Shown here piece by piece: positions 9,196 through 17,878 of a DNA stretch of 64,000 bases. The notes beneath the pieces were generated by a model. The model ran no database searches, had not been told where the DNA came from, and was given only the letters and a program-made list of their open reading frames with translations. Within the stretch, counting starts at the first letter, position 1; every line of letters starts with the position of its first letter. The position numbers and the translations under genes are program-made. This stretch comes from Oribacterium sp. NK2B42 (lineage in GTDB: Bacteria; Bacillota; Clostridia; Lachnospirales; Lachnospiraceae), in contig NZ_AUJX01000005.1 in the NCBI RefSeq assembly GCF_000424445.1, positions 62,001 to 126,000 of the forward strand, written 5' to 3'.

Positions 9196-9209
9196 CAGGA
9201 GCAATATTC

Positions 9210-12200
9210 ATGGATTATTTCAAAAAAGAAATGGATTTTGAAAAAGCACTTATCACCGCACTTCAGAGTTATGGCTGGGAGAAGAAGGTGATTTACAATC
9301 CTACGGAAAAGGATCTGATACAGAACTGGGCTGATATCCTGTTTGAGAACAACAGAGATATTGACCGCCTTAATGACTGCCCCCTGATTCCGGAGGAAAT
9401 GGATGAACTGCTTGAGCAGATCAGAGAAAAGAGAACACCTCTTGCCCTTAATGGATTTATAAACGGTAAAACTGTTGCCATCACCAGAAAGAATCCTGAT
9501 GACAAGCTCCACTATGGGAAAGAAGTAAGCCTGAAAATATATGACCGCATGGAGATTGCAGCAGGTCAGAGCAGATATCAGATTGCCGAACAGCCACAGT
9601 TTCCACGTCACGATAAGGTTCTTCAGGACAGAAGAGGAGATCTGATGCTTCTGATAAACGGTATGCCCGTTTTTCATATCGAGCTAAAACGTTCAGGAGT
9701 GCATGTAAATGAAGCAGTAAATCAGATTGAAAAGTATGCCCACGAAAACATCTTCACCGGTCTGTTCTCGCTGGTTCAGGTTTTTGTCGCTATGAACCCG
9801 GATGAGACCTTGTACTTTGCAAACCCGGGACCGGATGGGAAATTCAATCCTGATTTCTACTTTCATTGGGCGGACATGAACAATGACCCTATAAATAATT
9901 GGAAAATAGTTGTTGAGCGCCTTCTATCCATCCCTATGGCACATCAGCTCATAGGGTTCTACACTGTCGCAGATGATGCTGACGGTGTCCTAAAGGTAAT
10001 GAGAAGCTATCAATACTATGCCGCAAACAAGATTTCTGATCGCGTAGCAAAAAACGACTGGAATGCAGGCAATCAGCTTGGGAGATACGTTTGGCACACA
10101 ACCGGCTCCGGAAAGACCATGACTTCCTTTAAGTCAGCGCAGCTTATTGCAAATTCAAAGGATGCAGATAAGGTTGTATTCCTTATGGACAGAATCGAAC
10201 TTGGCACTCAGTCCCTTAAAGAGTATCGCGCTTTCGCAGATAATGCTGACGATGTGCAGGAAACTGAAGATACAATAACTCTTATTTCCAAGCTCAAAAG
10301 CACAGACCCTAAGAATACGTTGATAGTATCCTCTATTCAAAAAATGAGTAATATCAAAGAAGATGCTGTAAGCAAGATGCGTGCAAAGGATCTTGAGGAC
10401 ATGAAGAGTAAGCGATTAGTTTTCATCATAGATGAGTGCCATCGTTCAACCTTCGGAGAGATGTTATCAACCATAAAAGAAACATTTCCCAATGCTCTTT
10501 TCTTCGGATTTACCGGAACTCCGGTATTTAAAGAAAATGAGCAGGCTTTAAGCACCACATCAGATATCTTCGGAAGCGAGCTTCATCGATACAGTATTGC
10601 CGATGGAATAAGGGATAGGAATGTTCTGGGATTTGATCCTACCATGGTGTCTGTATACCGTGACAAAGACCTTAGAAAGAGGGTTGCTATTCGGGAATCG
10701 GGTGCTTCATCCGAGGTAGAAGCAATCTCTGACCCGGTAATGAGCAAAAAATATTATAAATTTATGTCCTCATCAGAAGTGCCCATGGCAGGAAAGATTC
10801 TGCCTGATGGCAGTTATCGAAAGGGAATAGAGGATTATATAGAGAAAGAAGCATGGCAAACAGATGAGTATCAGTATGCAGTTATCGACGATATGATGGA
10901 AAACTGGCCTACATTAAGCAGAAACAATAAGTTCCATGCCATATTTGCAACTGCAAGCATCCCGGAAGCCATACGTTACTACCGTAAATTCCGTGACAGA
11001 TATCCTGATTTAAAGATCACCGGTTTATTTGATCCGACCATCGATAATCAAGGTGGCAGCAAGTCACTTGAAAAGGAAGATGGATTAAAGGAAATGCTGG
11101 AAGACTACAATAGTATTTACGGTCAAAACTTTGATATCGGTGGTTATGCGAAGTTTAAAAAGGATGTTTCTTCAAGACTTGCTCACAAGCGCCCTTATGA
11201 GCGCCTGAAGCCGGAACAACAGTTGGATCTTTTGATCGTTGTAAACCAGATGCTTACAGGTTTTGATTCAAAATGGATAAATACTCTGTACCTTGACAAA
11301 GTGCTTACTTATCAAAACCTTATCCAGGCCTTTTCAAGAACAAACCGTCTTTTCAATATAAATGAAAAGCCTTTTGGTTCCATAAGATATTACAGGCTTC
11401 CTCATACAATGAAAAGAAATGTGGATGATGCCGTTAAACTTTATTCCGGTGACAAACCGCAGGGACTCTTTGCAGATCATCTTCCTGCAAATGTAGCGCA
11501 TATGAACATATCATTTAAGGATATGGTGGATATTTTCAAACAATCCGGCATTCCCGATATGGACCGACTGCCGGATGATACTCCTTCAAGGGCTAAGTTT
11601 GCAAAGCTTTTCCGTGAATTTTCTACATATCTTCAGGCAGCAAGGATTCAGGGCTTTAGCTGGAATAAGAAAGAGTATCCGGTAAAAACGGAGAGTGATG
11701 ATGTGGAGGGCGAAAACATTATACTGATCCCAACTGAAGAACAGTATCAGATTCTTTCCCAAAGATATAAAGAGCTTCGAAGACCCGGTAGTGTAAATGG
11801 CGATTTTGAAGAAATTACTTTTCCCATTGACCCGTATCTTTCTGAGCAGAACACCGGTATCATCGATAATGACTACATGAATTCACGCTTTGAAAAGTGG
11901 AAGAAGCAGTTGGAAGACCCAGAAGCTGATCCGAAAGAGATTGAATCAACTTTAGAAGAACTGCATAAGTCATTTGCTTTCCTGTCTCAAGATGAGCAGA
12001 AATATGCAAATCTTTTCCTTCATGATGTTCAGTCCGGAGATGCCAAATTTTATGTAGATTATACGCTGCGTGACTATATCATTGAATACGCTCAGAACAC
12101 AAAAACCGAGCAGATACGAATACTGGTCAAATATCTGGGTGTGTCAGAGCCTAAACTTAAAGATATGATGAATGCTCACGTTTCTCAAACAAAGCTTAAC

Positions 12201-12389
12201 GAGTACGGACGTTTTGATGCTTTGAAAGCCACTGTGGTTCGTGAAAAAGCACAGGAATACTTTTCCAGAGTTGATGGGAAAAAGCTACCGCCATTTCTTG
12301 TAAGTAATCGTGTAGACAAGCTTCTGACTAAGTTTATCCTTGAAGATGGGTTCGATATCCCGGATCCTGACAAGACAGAAAACAATTAA
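9210..12389 (+). CDS. hsdR: Type I restriction endonuclease subunit R
   Basis: Motor and nuclease subunit of the type I system, 1059 residues, full length. The PD-(D/E)xK nuclease core is near residues 135-165 (PVFHIELKRSG), the helicase Walker A TTGSGKTMTS near 297, Walker B IIDECHRS near 409, GFTGTP near 433 and a late helicase motif QAFSRTNRLF near 710. Nothing in it looks damaged, in contrast to its neighbours hsdS and the AlbA gene. It starts 15 bp after the AlbA gene with an AGGAG site (9198-9202) and is followed by a recombinase gene. Confidence 0.94.
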   Translation: MDYFKKEMDFEKALITALQSYGWEKKVIYNPTEKDLIQNWADILFENNRDIDRLNDCPLIPEEMDELLEQIREKRTPLALNGFINGKTVAITRKNPDDKLHYGKEVSLKIYDRMEIAAGQSRYQIAEQPQFPRHDKVLQDRRGDLMLLINGMPVFHIELKRSGVHVNEAVNQIEKYAHENIFTGLFSLVQVFVAMNPDETLYFANPGPDGKFNPDFYFHWADMNNDPINNWKIVVERLLSIPMAHQLIGFYTVADDADGVLKVMRSYQYYAANKISDRVAKNDWNAGNQLGRYVWHTTGSGKTMTSFKSAQLIANSKDADKVVFLMDRIELGTQSLKEYRAFADNADDVQETEDTITLISKLKSTDPKNTLIVSSIQKMSNIKEDAVSKMRAKDLEDMKSKRLVFIIDECHRSTFGEMLSTIKETFPNALFFGFTGTPVFKENEQALSTTSDIFGSELHRYSIADGIRDRNVLGFDPTMVSVYRDKDLRKRVAIRESGASSEVEAISDPVMSKKYYKFMSSSEVPMAGKILPDGSYRKGIEDYIEKEAWQTDEYQYAVIDDMMENWPTLSRNNKFHAIFATASIPEAIRYYRKFRDRYPDLKITGLFDPTIDNQGGSKSLEKEDGLKEMLEDYNSIYGQNFDIGGYAKFKKDVSSRLAHKRPYERLKPEQQLDLLIVVNQMLTGFDSKWINTLYLDKVLTYQNLIQAFSRTNRLFNINEKPFGSIRYYRLPHTMKRNVDDAVKLYSGDKPQGLFADHLPANVAHMNISFKDMVDIFKQSGIPDMDRLPDDTPSRAKFAKLFREFSTYLQAARIQGFSWNKKEYPVKTESDDVEGENIILIPTEEQYQILSQRYKELRRPGSVNGDFEEITFPIDPYLSEQNTGIIDNDYMNSRFEKWKKQLEDPEADPKEIESTLEELHKSFAFLSQDEQKYANLFLHDVQSGDAKFYVDYTLRDYIIEYAQNTKTEQIRILVKYLGVSEPKLKDMMNAHVSQTKLNEYGRFDALKATVVREKAQEYFSRVDGKKLPPFLVSNRVDKLLTKFILEDGFDIPDPDKTENN

Positions 12390-12402
12390 ATAGCTTTAAA
12401 GT

Positions 12403-12415
12403 CCTTCATCGGCGT
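12403..12415 (+). repeat. Left arm of 13-bp inverted repeat flanking the recombinase
   Basis: CCTTCATCGGCGT, perfectly inverted as ACGCCGATGAAGG at 13375-13387. The pair brackets the recombinase gene 12431-13360 almost exactly and could be its recombination sites. Confidence 0.7.
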
Positions 12416-12430
12416 AGGAAGGAGACAAAA

Positions 12431-13360
12431 ATGCCGAATGATTTTCAACCGACCGACATGTTGAAGGACTACTATGAGAAGTGGATTTCAGTATACAAAG
12501 AGGGAGCAATCAGGGATGTCACTCTGGCAAAGTATCAAATGAGCCACATGTGGATCACCAGGCTTGCACCTGAACTCAGACTTTGTGATGTTACACGTGT
12601 TGCATACCAACAAATCATAAATGAATATGCAAAGGAGCATGAGAGACAAACAACCATGGACTTTCATCATCAGCTGAAAGGGGCAGTACTGGATGCTGTT
12701 GATGAGGGTCTTGTGCCCAGAGACCCCACAAGGAAGGTCATAATAAAAGGAAAAACTCCGTCTACAAAGAAGACAAAATATCTAAACCAATTTGAATTAC
12801 ATACCCTTCTTAAAAGCTTGAAGCTTGATGACACAATTAACTGGGATTGGTTTATCTTACTTGTTGCCAAAACCGGAATGCGTTTTTCAGAGGCACTCGC
12901 TGTTACGCCTAATGACTTTGATTTTGCTCATCAGGCATTATCCGTAAACAAGACCTGGAACTATAAAGCAGGCGGCGGTTTCTCCCCAACGAAGAATAAG
13001 TCTTCTGTCAGAAAAATCCAGATAGACTGGCAGCTTGTAATGCAGTTTGCAACCTTGGTCAAAGGGCTACCTTTAGATAAACCTATCTTTGCCACCAAAG
13101 AGAAGGTATATAACTCTACCGTTAATGACATCCTGACAAGATACTGCACTAAGCTGAACATTCCTGTGATATCTGTTCATGGTCTTCGTCATACACATGC
13201 CTCCATACTTCTCTATGCAGGAGTATCTATAGCGAGCGTTGCGAGAAGACTTGGGCATGCAAGTATGACAACAACACAGAAGACATCCCTTCATGTTATC
13301 CAGGAACTTGAGAACCAGGACATTGACCTTGTTATGAGATCTCTGTCAAATCTGACGTAA
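12431..13360 (+). CDS. Tyrosine recombinase/integrase lacking the catalytic tyrosine
   Basis: 309 residues: a SAM-like DNA-binding N-terminus (about 5-110) and a phage-integrase catalytic domain (about 115-300). The first Arg is in KTGMRFSEAL near 150, HGLRHTHAS gives the His-x-x-Arg pair near 246, and LGHASMTTTQKTSLHV supplies the last His but has Ser at residue 286 (TCC, 13286-13288) where relatives have the nucleophilic Tyr (KTYLH). One A to C change explains it. Recombinases of this type next to hsdS genes switch specificity by DNA inversion, so this copy is probably locked. Expression would use AAGGAG at 12418-12423. Confidence 0.88.
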   Translation: MPNDFQPTDMLKDYYEKWISVYKEGAIRDVTLAKYQMSHMWITRLAPELRLCDVTRVAYQQIINEYAKEHERQTTMDFHHQLKGAVLDAVDEGLVPRDPTRKVIIKGKTPSTKKTKYLNQFELHTLLKSLKLDDTINWDWFILLVAKTGMRFSEALAVTPNDFDFAHQALSVNKTWNYKAGGGFSPTKNKSSVRKIQIDWQLVMQFATLVKGLPLDKPIFATKEKVYNSTVNDILTRYCTKLNIPVISVHGLRHTHASILLYAGVSIASVARRLGHASMTTTQKTSLHVIQELENQDIDLVMRSLSNLT

Positions 13361-13374
13361 TCGTAAAAAAACTA

Positions 13375-13387
13375 ACGCCGATGAAGG
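13375..13387 (-). repeat. Right arm of 13-bp inverted repeat flanking the recombinase
   Basis: Perfect inverted partner of 12403-12415, lying between the convergent ends of the recombinase gene and mgtE. Confidence 0.7.
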
Positions 13388-13400
13388 TGTCTGCCTTTTT

Positions 13401-14753
13401 TCACAGCTTCAAAATCATCGTCGCAAACCTGAAATACACCAGTAGCGAGAGAGCATCCACGATGGTGGTGATGAACGGACTTGCCATAACTGCAGGGTCA
13501 AAACCCAGGCGCTTTGCACCTACGGGAAGCACACAGCCTATGAGCATGGCCATCAGAACCGCTGCAATAAGCGTCAGACATACAGTTATGGCTACAGGCA
13601 CAGCCACATGATCAAAGATGAGAAGCTTTGCAAAATTGGCTGCTGCAAGAGTCAGTCCGCAGAAAACAGCGACTCTGATTTCCTTCCAGATAACTCCCGG
13701 AACATCGGAATATTCAATCTCACCGAGAGACAATCCACGGATAACCGTAACGGACGCCTGGCCGCCGGCATTACCGCCTGTGTCCATGAGCATGGGAATA
13801 TAAGCCACAAGAACCGCGCACACGCTGAGGGCATCCTCAAAGGATTTAATGATGGCACCGGTAAAGGTAGCACTCACCATGAGAAGCAGAAGCCAGGGAA
13901 TCCTCTTTTTATAGGTCTCAAACACGCTGGTCTTCATGTAGGTCTTGTCGGAAGGAAGGATAGCCGCCATCTTTTCCATATCCTCTGTGGCCTCTTCTTC
14001 CAGGATATCCACGATATCATCGACTGTAACGATACCCACAAGCCTGTTTTCATTATCTACTACCGGCATGGTGGTAAAGTCGTACTTCTTGAACTGTCTC
14101 GCAACTTCCTCCTGATCCATCATGGTGTTAAGGGCAATGACATTTTCATGCATTATGTCCCCGATTATCTCATCATCCTTTGAGAGCAGGAGATATCTCA
14201 AGGCAACGGTTCCAAGCAGATGTCTGCCGCTGTCCAGAACATAACACACATCGATGGTCTCGGAATCAACACCCACCTTGCGGATACGTTCGATGGCTTC
14301 CCTGACAGTAGAGCTTTCCTTGAGATCCACAAACTCCACCGTCATTATGCTTCCGGCACTGTCATCCGGATAGCGCAGAAGCTGATTTATCTCACGTCTC
14401 GTATCGGCATTGGCATTGGCCAGGATTCTCGTAACGATGTTTGCCGGCATCTCATCCATCAGGTCCGCAGCATCATCCGCCATCAGGTTATCAATGATCC
14501 CTGCCGCTTCTTTTTCGGACATGGCGCTGATTATCTTTTGCTGGAGATCCACATCGAGATATGAGAAAACGTCCGCAGCCTGATTCTTGGTCAGGATACG
14601 GAATATCTTAAGCATTCGCTCCTCATCGAGTTCCTCTATCCATGCTGCGATATCCGCATCATTATGCTCGGACAGCGCCTCACGGAGCTTCAGGTACTCC
14701 TTGTTTTCAAACATGGTGAGAAGCCCGTCAAAAACATTATTCTTTTCTTCCAT
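13401..14753 (-). CDS. mgtE: Magnesium transporter MgtE
   Basis: Mg2+-gated Mg2+ channel of the inner membrane, 450 residues. Order of domains: N-terminal helical superhelix (residues about 20-125, with LMADDAADLMDEMP), tandem CBS domains (about 125-250, TMPVVDNENRLVGIVTVDD) and five transmembrane helices (about 275-445), including the conserved DTGGNAGGQASVTVIRGLS that lines the pore. I chose ATG 14753 because AGGAG sits 7 bp before it on this strand; the frame extends 12 codons further upstream without a site. The roughly 230 bases upstream do not contain a recognisable M-box riboswitch. Confidence 0.94.
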   Translation of the reverse strand: MEEKNNVFDGLLTMFENKEYLKLREALSEHNDADIAAWIEELDEERMLKIFRILTKNQAADVFSYLDVDLQQKIISAMSEKEAAGIIDNLMADDAADLMDEMPANIVTRILANANADTRREINQLLRYPDDSAGSIMTVEFVDLKESSTVREAIERIRKVGVDSETIDVCYVLDSGRHLLGTVALRYLLLSKDDEIIGDIMHENVIALNTMMDQEEVARQFKKYDFTTMPVVDNENRLVGIVTVDDIVDILEEEATEDMEKMAAILPSDKTYMKTSVFETYKKRIPWLLLLMVSATFTGAIIKSFEDALSVCAVLVAYIPMLMDTGGNAGGQASVTVIRGLSLGEIEYSDVPGVIWKEIRVAVFCGLTLAAANFAKLLIFDHVAVPVAITVCLTLIAAVLMAMLIGCVLPVGAKRLGFDPAVMASPFITTIVDALSLLVYFRFATMILKL

Positions 14754-15078
14754 CTTATATCTCCTTTTATACGGCAAAATAAGCCGCACACAGGAAGATA
14801 CTCTTTAAAGGGAATTCCGGGTGTTGCAGCAGAAGATTGCCGTGATCATATTATGTGTACTTCGGGGAACAGTATCTGAACTTCGACTGTCACTTGACAT
14901 ATGACCACCACCCTTCAAAAGAATTTAAAATCAAGAATGATTTTTGATTTAATTCTATGTTTGGAAAATATCAAAGTCAAGGCTTTTAACTCATTAAAAA
15001 AGTTCCGCACATCTCAAAACTATGATACAATCATTCGAGCCATAATTGTACGCTTTAAGCACACTTATATTTAAGGTC

Positions 15079-15124
15079 CTGATGAAACACTCACCAACCC
15101 CGTGTTTCATCAGAATATTTTTTA
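15079..15124 (+). terminator. Strong hairpin with U-run ahead of the glycosyltransferase
   Basis: A perfect 12-bp stem (CTGATGAAACAC / GTGTTTCATCAG, arms 15079-15090 and 15102-15113) with an 11-nt loop is followed by AATATTTTTT. It lies 40 bp before the glycosyltransferase start, with a possible -10 (TACAAT near 15027) upstream, so it may act as an attenuator rather than a terminator of mgtE, which is on the other strand. The rest of 14754-15078 shows no gene. Confidence 0.7.
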
Positions 15125-15163
15125 GCGTCAAAAGATATTTCGGCTAAAGGAAAACGTTTTAAA

Positions 15164-16198
15164 ATGCAAAAGCTTCTTTCAGTGGCAATCCCTTGCTACA
15201 ATTCTCAGGAATACGTCCGCCATGCGATAGATAGTCTGCTGCCGGGCAAGGATAAGATAGAGATAATCGTTGTTAATGACGGTTCAACGGATGATACACA
15301 AAAAATAGCAGAAGAGTACGCCGGAAGATACCCCGGCACAGTTAAGGTTGTAAACAAAGAAAACGGCGGTCACGGGGATGCTGTTATGGCAGGTCTTCGG
15401 GAAGCTACCGGACTTTACTTCAGAGTCCTGGACTCAGACGACTGGCTCGACGAAAACGCTCTTTATATATTCCTGGGAACTCTCAAAAAAATGAAGGACA
15501 GCGATGATCCTGTGGATCTGATCATTACCAACTATGTTCATGAGAACGTTCTGGAAAAGAGGAGCTGCAGCATCAACTATCACGAGAATCTTCCCATAAA
15601 CCGCCGCTTCACCTGGAATGAGGTGAAGGAATTTAAAATGGGTTCCTATTTTCTCATGCATGCCACCACCTTCAGGACTGATCTCCTCGTAAGCTGCAAT
15701 ATGGAGCTTCCGAAACACACCTTCTATGTGGATCACCTGTTTGTTTCATATCCACTTGTGCACGTTGAAAGCATGTTTTATCTGGATGTGGATCTTTACC
15801 GTTACTTTATCGGGCGGGCTGATCAGTCTGTTAATGTAAAGATAATGCTTCAAAGGATCGATATGCAGATCGAAGTAAACCGCCATATGATCTACGATCT
15901 GGACATCAAAAATATCAGCAGCGCTTCAAAAAGAGATTATATGTACTATTATATAGAACTGATTTCTCTTGTAACCATCACCCTGCTTCTTCATTCAGGA
16001 ACAAAAGAAAACGAGGAACTGATGGAATCGTTCCTCGATGAGATAAAAGATAAAAAACCTGATGTTTATGACCGGATGATGCGGAAACCTATATACAGAC
16101 ATCCCATCCGCCCCATTCGCATCCTTCCGCATTTTATATGCTATCCGGTCTACCGGCTTGCCTTCCGGATCGGACGCCGGGTATTGGCGCTCAACTGA
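15164..16198 (+). CDS. Glycosyltransferase family 2
   Basis: GT-A fold sugar transferase, 344 residues, probably acting on cell-surface glycans or glycolipids. N-terminal LSVAIPCYNSQEYV (residues 5-18), IIVVNDGSTDDT (near 35, nucleotide binding) and YFRVLDSDDWLDE (DxD-type metal site near 88) are all clear. The C-terminal 150 residues have no transmembrane helix, and a basic tail RLAFRIGRRVLALN ends the protein. It converges with and overlaps the end of the opposite-strand flippase-like gene by 49 bp. Confidence 0.88.
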   Translation: MQKLLSVAIPCYNSQEYVRHAIDSLLPGKDKIEIIVVNDGSTDDTQKIAEEYAGRYPGTVKVVNKENGGHGDAVMAGLREATGLYFRVLDSDDWLDENALYIFLGTLKKMKDSDDPVDLIITNYVHENVLEKRSCSINYHENLPINRRFTWNEVKEFKMGSYFLMHATTFRTDLLVSCNMELPKHTFYVDHLFVSYPLVHVESMFYLDVDLYRYFIGRADQSVNVKIMLQRIDMQIEVNRHMIYDLDIKNISSASKRDYMYYYIELISLVTITLLLHSGTKENEELMESFLDEIKDKKPDVYDRMMRKPIYRHPIRPIRILPHFICYPVYRLAFRIGRRVLALN

Positions 16199-17187
16199 AG
16201 AAGCAGAAGCTGGGAGCCGCTCACTATAAGCGGGAACAGGAAACTGCAGAAACGTGACAGGATCATGGTACTTCCCATGAGATGCTTCGGTATGAGATCC
16301 GCAAAAAACAGAGCGAAACCGTACTCCGTAACTCCTGCAGCTCCCGGAAGAGGAAGAGAGGAAACAGAAAGGAACAACGCTCCCTGGGTGCAGACTCCCG
16401 TGAACCAGCCGAAACTGTCACAGCCCAAAGCCCTGGCACAGAGATACGGCACGGAATGGAAGAGTGACATCTGAACAAACGAGGTCAGAAGTATCTTCAC
16501 GAATACTCTCTTGTTACTGTTCATTAAACCGGCAGCTTTACGATATCTTGCGAAAAAACGCATTATTTCGTTCTTGCTGCCGGGGTTTTTGTTTTTACGG
16601 TTAAACCTTAAGGCTATATACGCAAACATTATGGTCATCCTTCTGGAAAAAAGGATGGAGATAAGGATGGCTATAGTCACGAGGTTTATGGCAAAGCCTA
16701 TGGGAAATACGTAGGAAAACTTTCCTCCCAGACTCATGATCCCCTTAGGTGTAAATATCAATCCGATGATTCCCCAGACAACCGCCATTATCTGATAACT
16801 CAGAAAGGCACATAGAAGAGAAAATGTTCCATGAGACAACTTAATCTTGTCCCTGTACATAAAGTACAGCTGCCCCGGCTGTCCTCCCGAGGAAGAAGGG
16901 GTGATGGAGCTGAAGAAGAAGCCTGCGAAGGCATATTTCATCATCTGAGGTATGCTTACCTCATATCCCGTAAGCCTTAAGCACCTTCTGATGTTAAGAC
17001 CGTCAGCAATGGAATAGAGTATCATTGCTGCCACTGCAGCCGTCACCCAGCGTGGATCCGCATGCCTTAAAGTACCTGCTATATCGTTTCCGTTCAATTC
17101 CTTATATATGATAAAAAGTGTTGCTCCCCCAAGTACCAAAAGGAGAAGCGCACCAAACCAGACAGATTTTTTCTTCAATAAGTTCAT
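16150..17187 (-). CDS. Flippase-like membrane protein (LPG synthase TM / UPF0104 family)
   Basis: Polytopic inner-membrane protein of 345 residues with about eight hydrophobic helices, of the family that contains the membrane domain of lysyl-phosphatidylglycerol synthase (MprF). Family signature region FFFSSITPSSSGGQPGQLYF is near residue 88 and LPLPGAAGVTEYG near 280. No soluble aminoacyl-transferase domain is present, so lipid or glycolipid translocation is the family-based guess. ATG 17187 is chosen because GGAGG precedes it at 8-bp spacing (17194-17198). It overlaps the 3' end of the glycosyltransferase gene on the other strand, a possible functional partner in envelope synthesis. Confidence 0.82.
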   Translation of the reverse strand: MNLLKKKSVWFGALLLLVLGGATLFIIYKELNGNDIAGTLRHADPRWVTAAVAAMILYSIADGLNIRRCLRLTGYEVSIPQMMKYAFAGFFFSSITPSSSGGQPGQLYFMYRDKIKLSHGTFSLLCAFLSYQIMAVVWGIIGLIFTPKGIMSLGGKFSYVFPIGFAINLVTIAILISILFSRRMTIMFAYIALRFNRKNKNPGSKNEIMRFFARYRKAAGLMNSNKRVFVKILLTSFVQMSLFHSVPYLCARALGCDSFGWFTGVCTQGALFLSVSSLPLPGAAGVTEYGFALFFADLIPKHLMGSTMILSRFCSFLFPLIVSGSQLLLLQLSANTRRPIRKASR

Positions 17188-17350
17188 CAATAACCTCCGG
17201 GGACGTTTCCGTCGTTCACTCAATAGAGTGTATCACAACACATCATAAAAATGGAAGAATATACAAGATATCGTAAACAAGCAGTCCGTAGCTGATCTTA
17301 CAGATCGGTCATTCGTTCTGCTTCTCGGAAAAGCAGGAAGTTATGATGCC

Positions 17351-17857
17351 ATGTACTATGCGGAAAGAAGTCAGGATCTTGAGCTTCTCCTTTATCACAT
17401 AAATAACGTAAAGGCAATGACCTCCGGCATGAGCGACAGAGAAAAATCCGTGTTCATCAATAACTACATCTGTGACAGCTTTTCCTTCCGGCGCCATACC
17501 GGTTCATCCTCCAGTGCGGTGGAGGGCTTTAAAAGTGGCATCACCAACTGCAGGGGATACACAGCAAGCTTCTACATCATCGGCATGAACTGCGGTCTTA
17601 ATGTTAAGGCAGAATGTGCACACAACAGCACCGGCAGCCATACCTACAATATTGTAAACATCGGCGGAGAAGACTATGTGGTAGATACTTCTGCCAATGA
17701 TCTCTACGGAACTGATGATTATCTGCTCATTCCCTATGCCGCCTATATGGCAGGGACCAACAGTGTGAAGGTAAGGGATTCTCTGGCGGATCTTGACAGC
17801 GGAATTGTTCAAAAGCAGGTTACAATAGATGATTTATTCAAGGCAAAAGGGATATAA
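17351..17857 (+). CDS. Transglutaminase-like protein, probably 5'-truncated
   Basis: 168 residues with the Cys-His-Asp triad of the transglutaminase-like superfamily: NCRGYTASF (Cys), GSHTYNIV (His) and YVVDTSAND (Asp). The first ATG (17351) has only a weak AGGAAG upstream, while plausible protein sequence (DLTDRSFVLLLGKAGSYDA) continues in frame back to a stop at 17246 without any start codon. There is no signal peptide, although relatives are usually secreted. I infer a gene remnant that lost its 5' end. It lies 21 bp upstream of the secreted metallopeptidase. Confidence 0.6.
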   Translation: MYYAERSQDLELLLYHINNVKAMTSGMSDREKSVFINNYICDSFSFRRHTGSSSSAVEGFKSGITNCRGYTASFYIIGMNCGLNVKAECAHNSTGSHTYNIVNIGGEDYVVDTSANDLYGTDDYLLIPYAAYMAGTNSVKVRDSLADLDSGIVQKQVTIDDLFKAKGI

Positions 17858-17878
17858 TTACTTATCAAAGGAGCGGCA

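Noticed and set aside
3996-13387. Classic tRNA-integrated island with att direct repeat
   Set aside because: I found no repeat of the tRNA 3' end at the right border of the restriction island, so tRNA insertion is not supported.
14754-15000. M-box riboswitch ahead of mgtE
   Set aside because: The minus-strand leader lacks the conserved GGTGAGGCTCC-type core, although its length and base content suit a structured leader.
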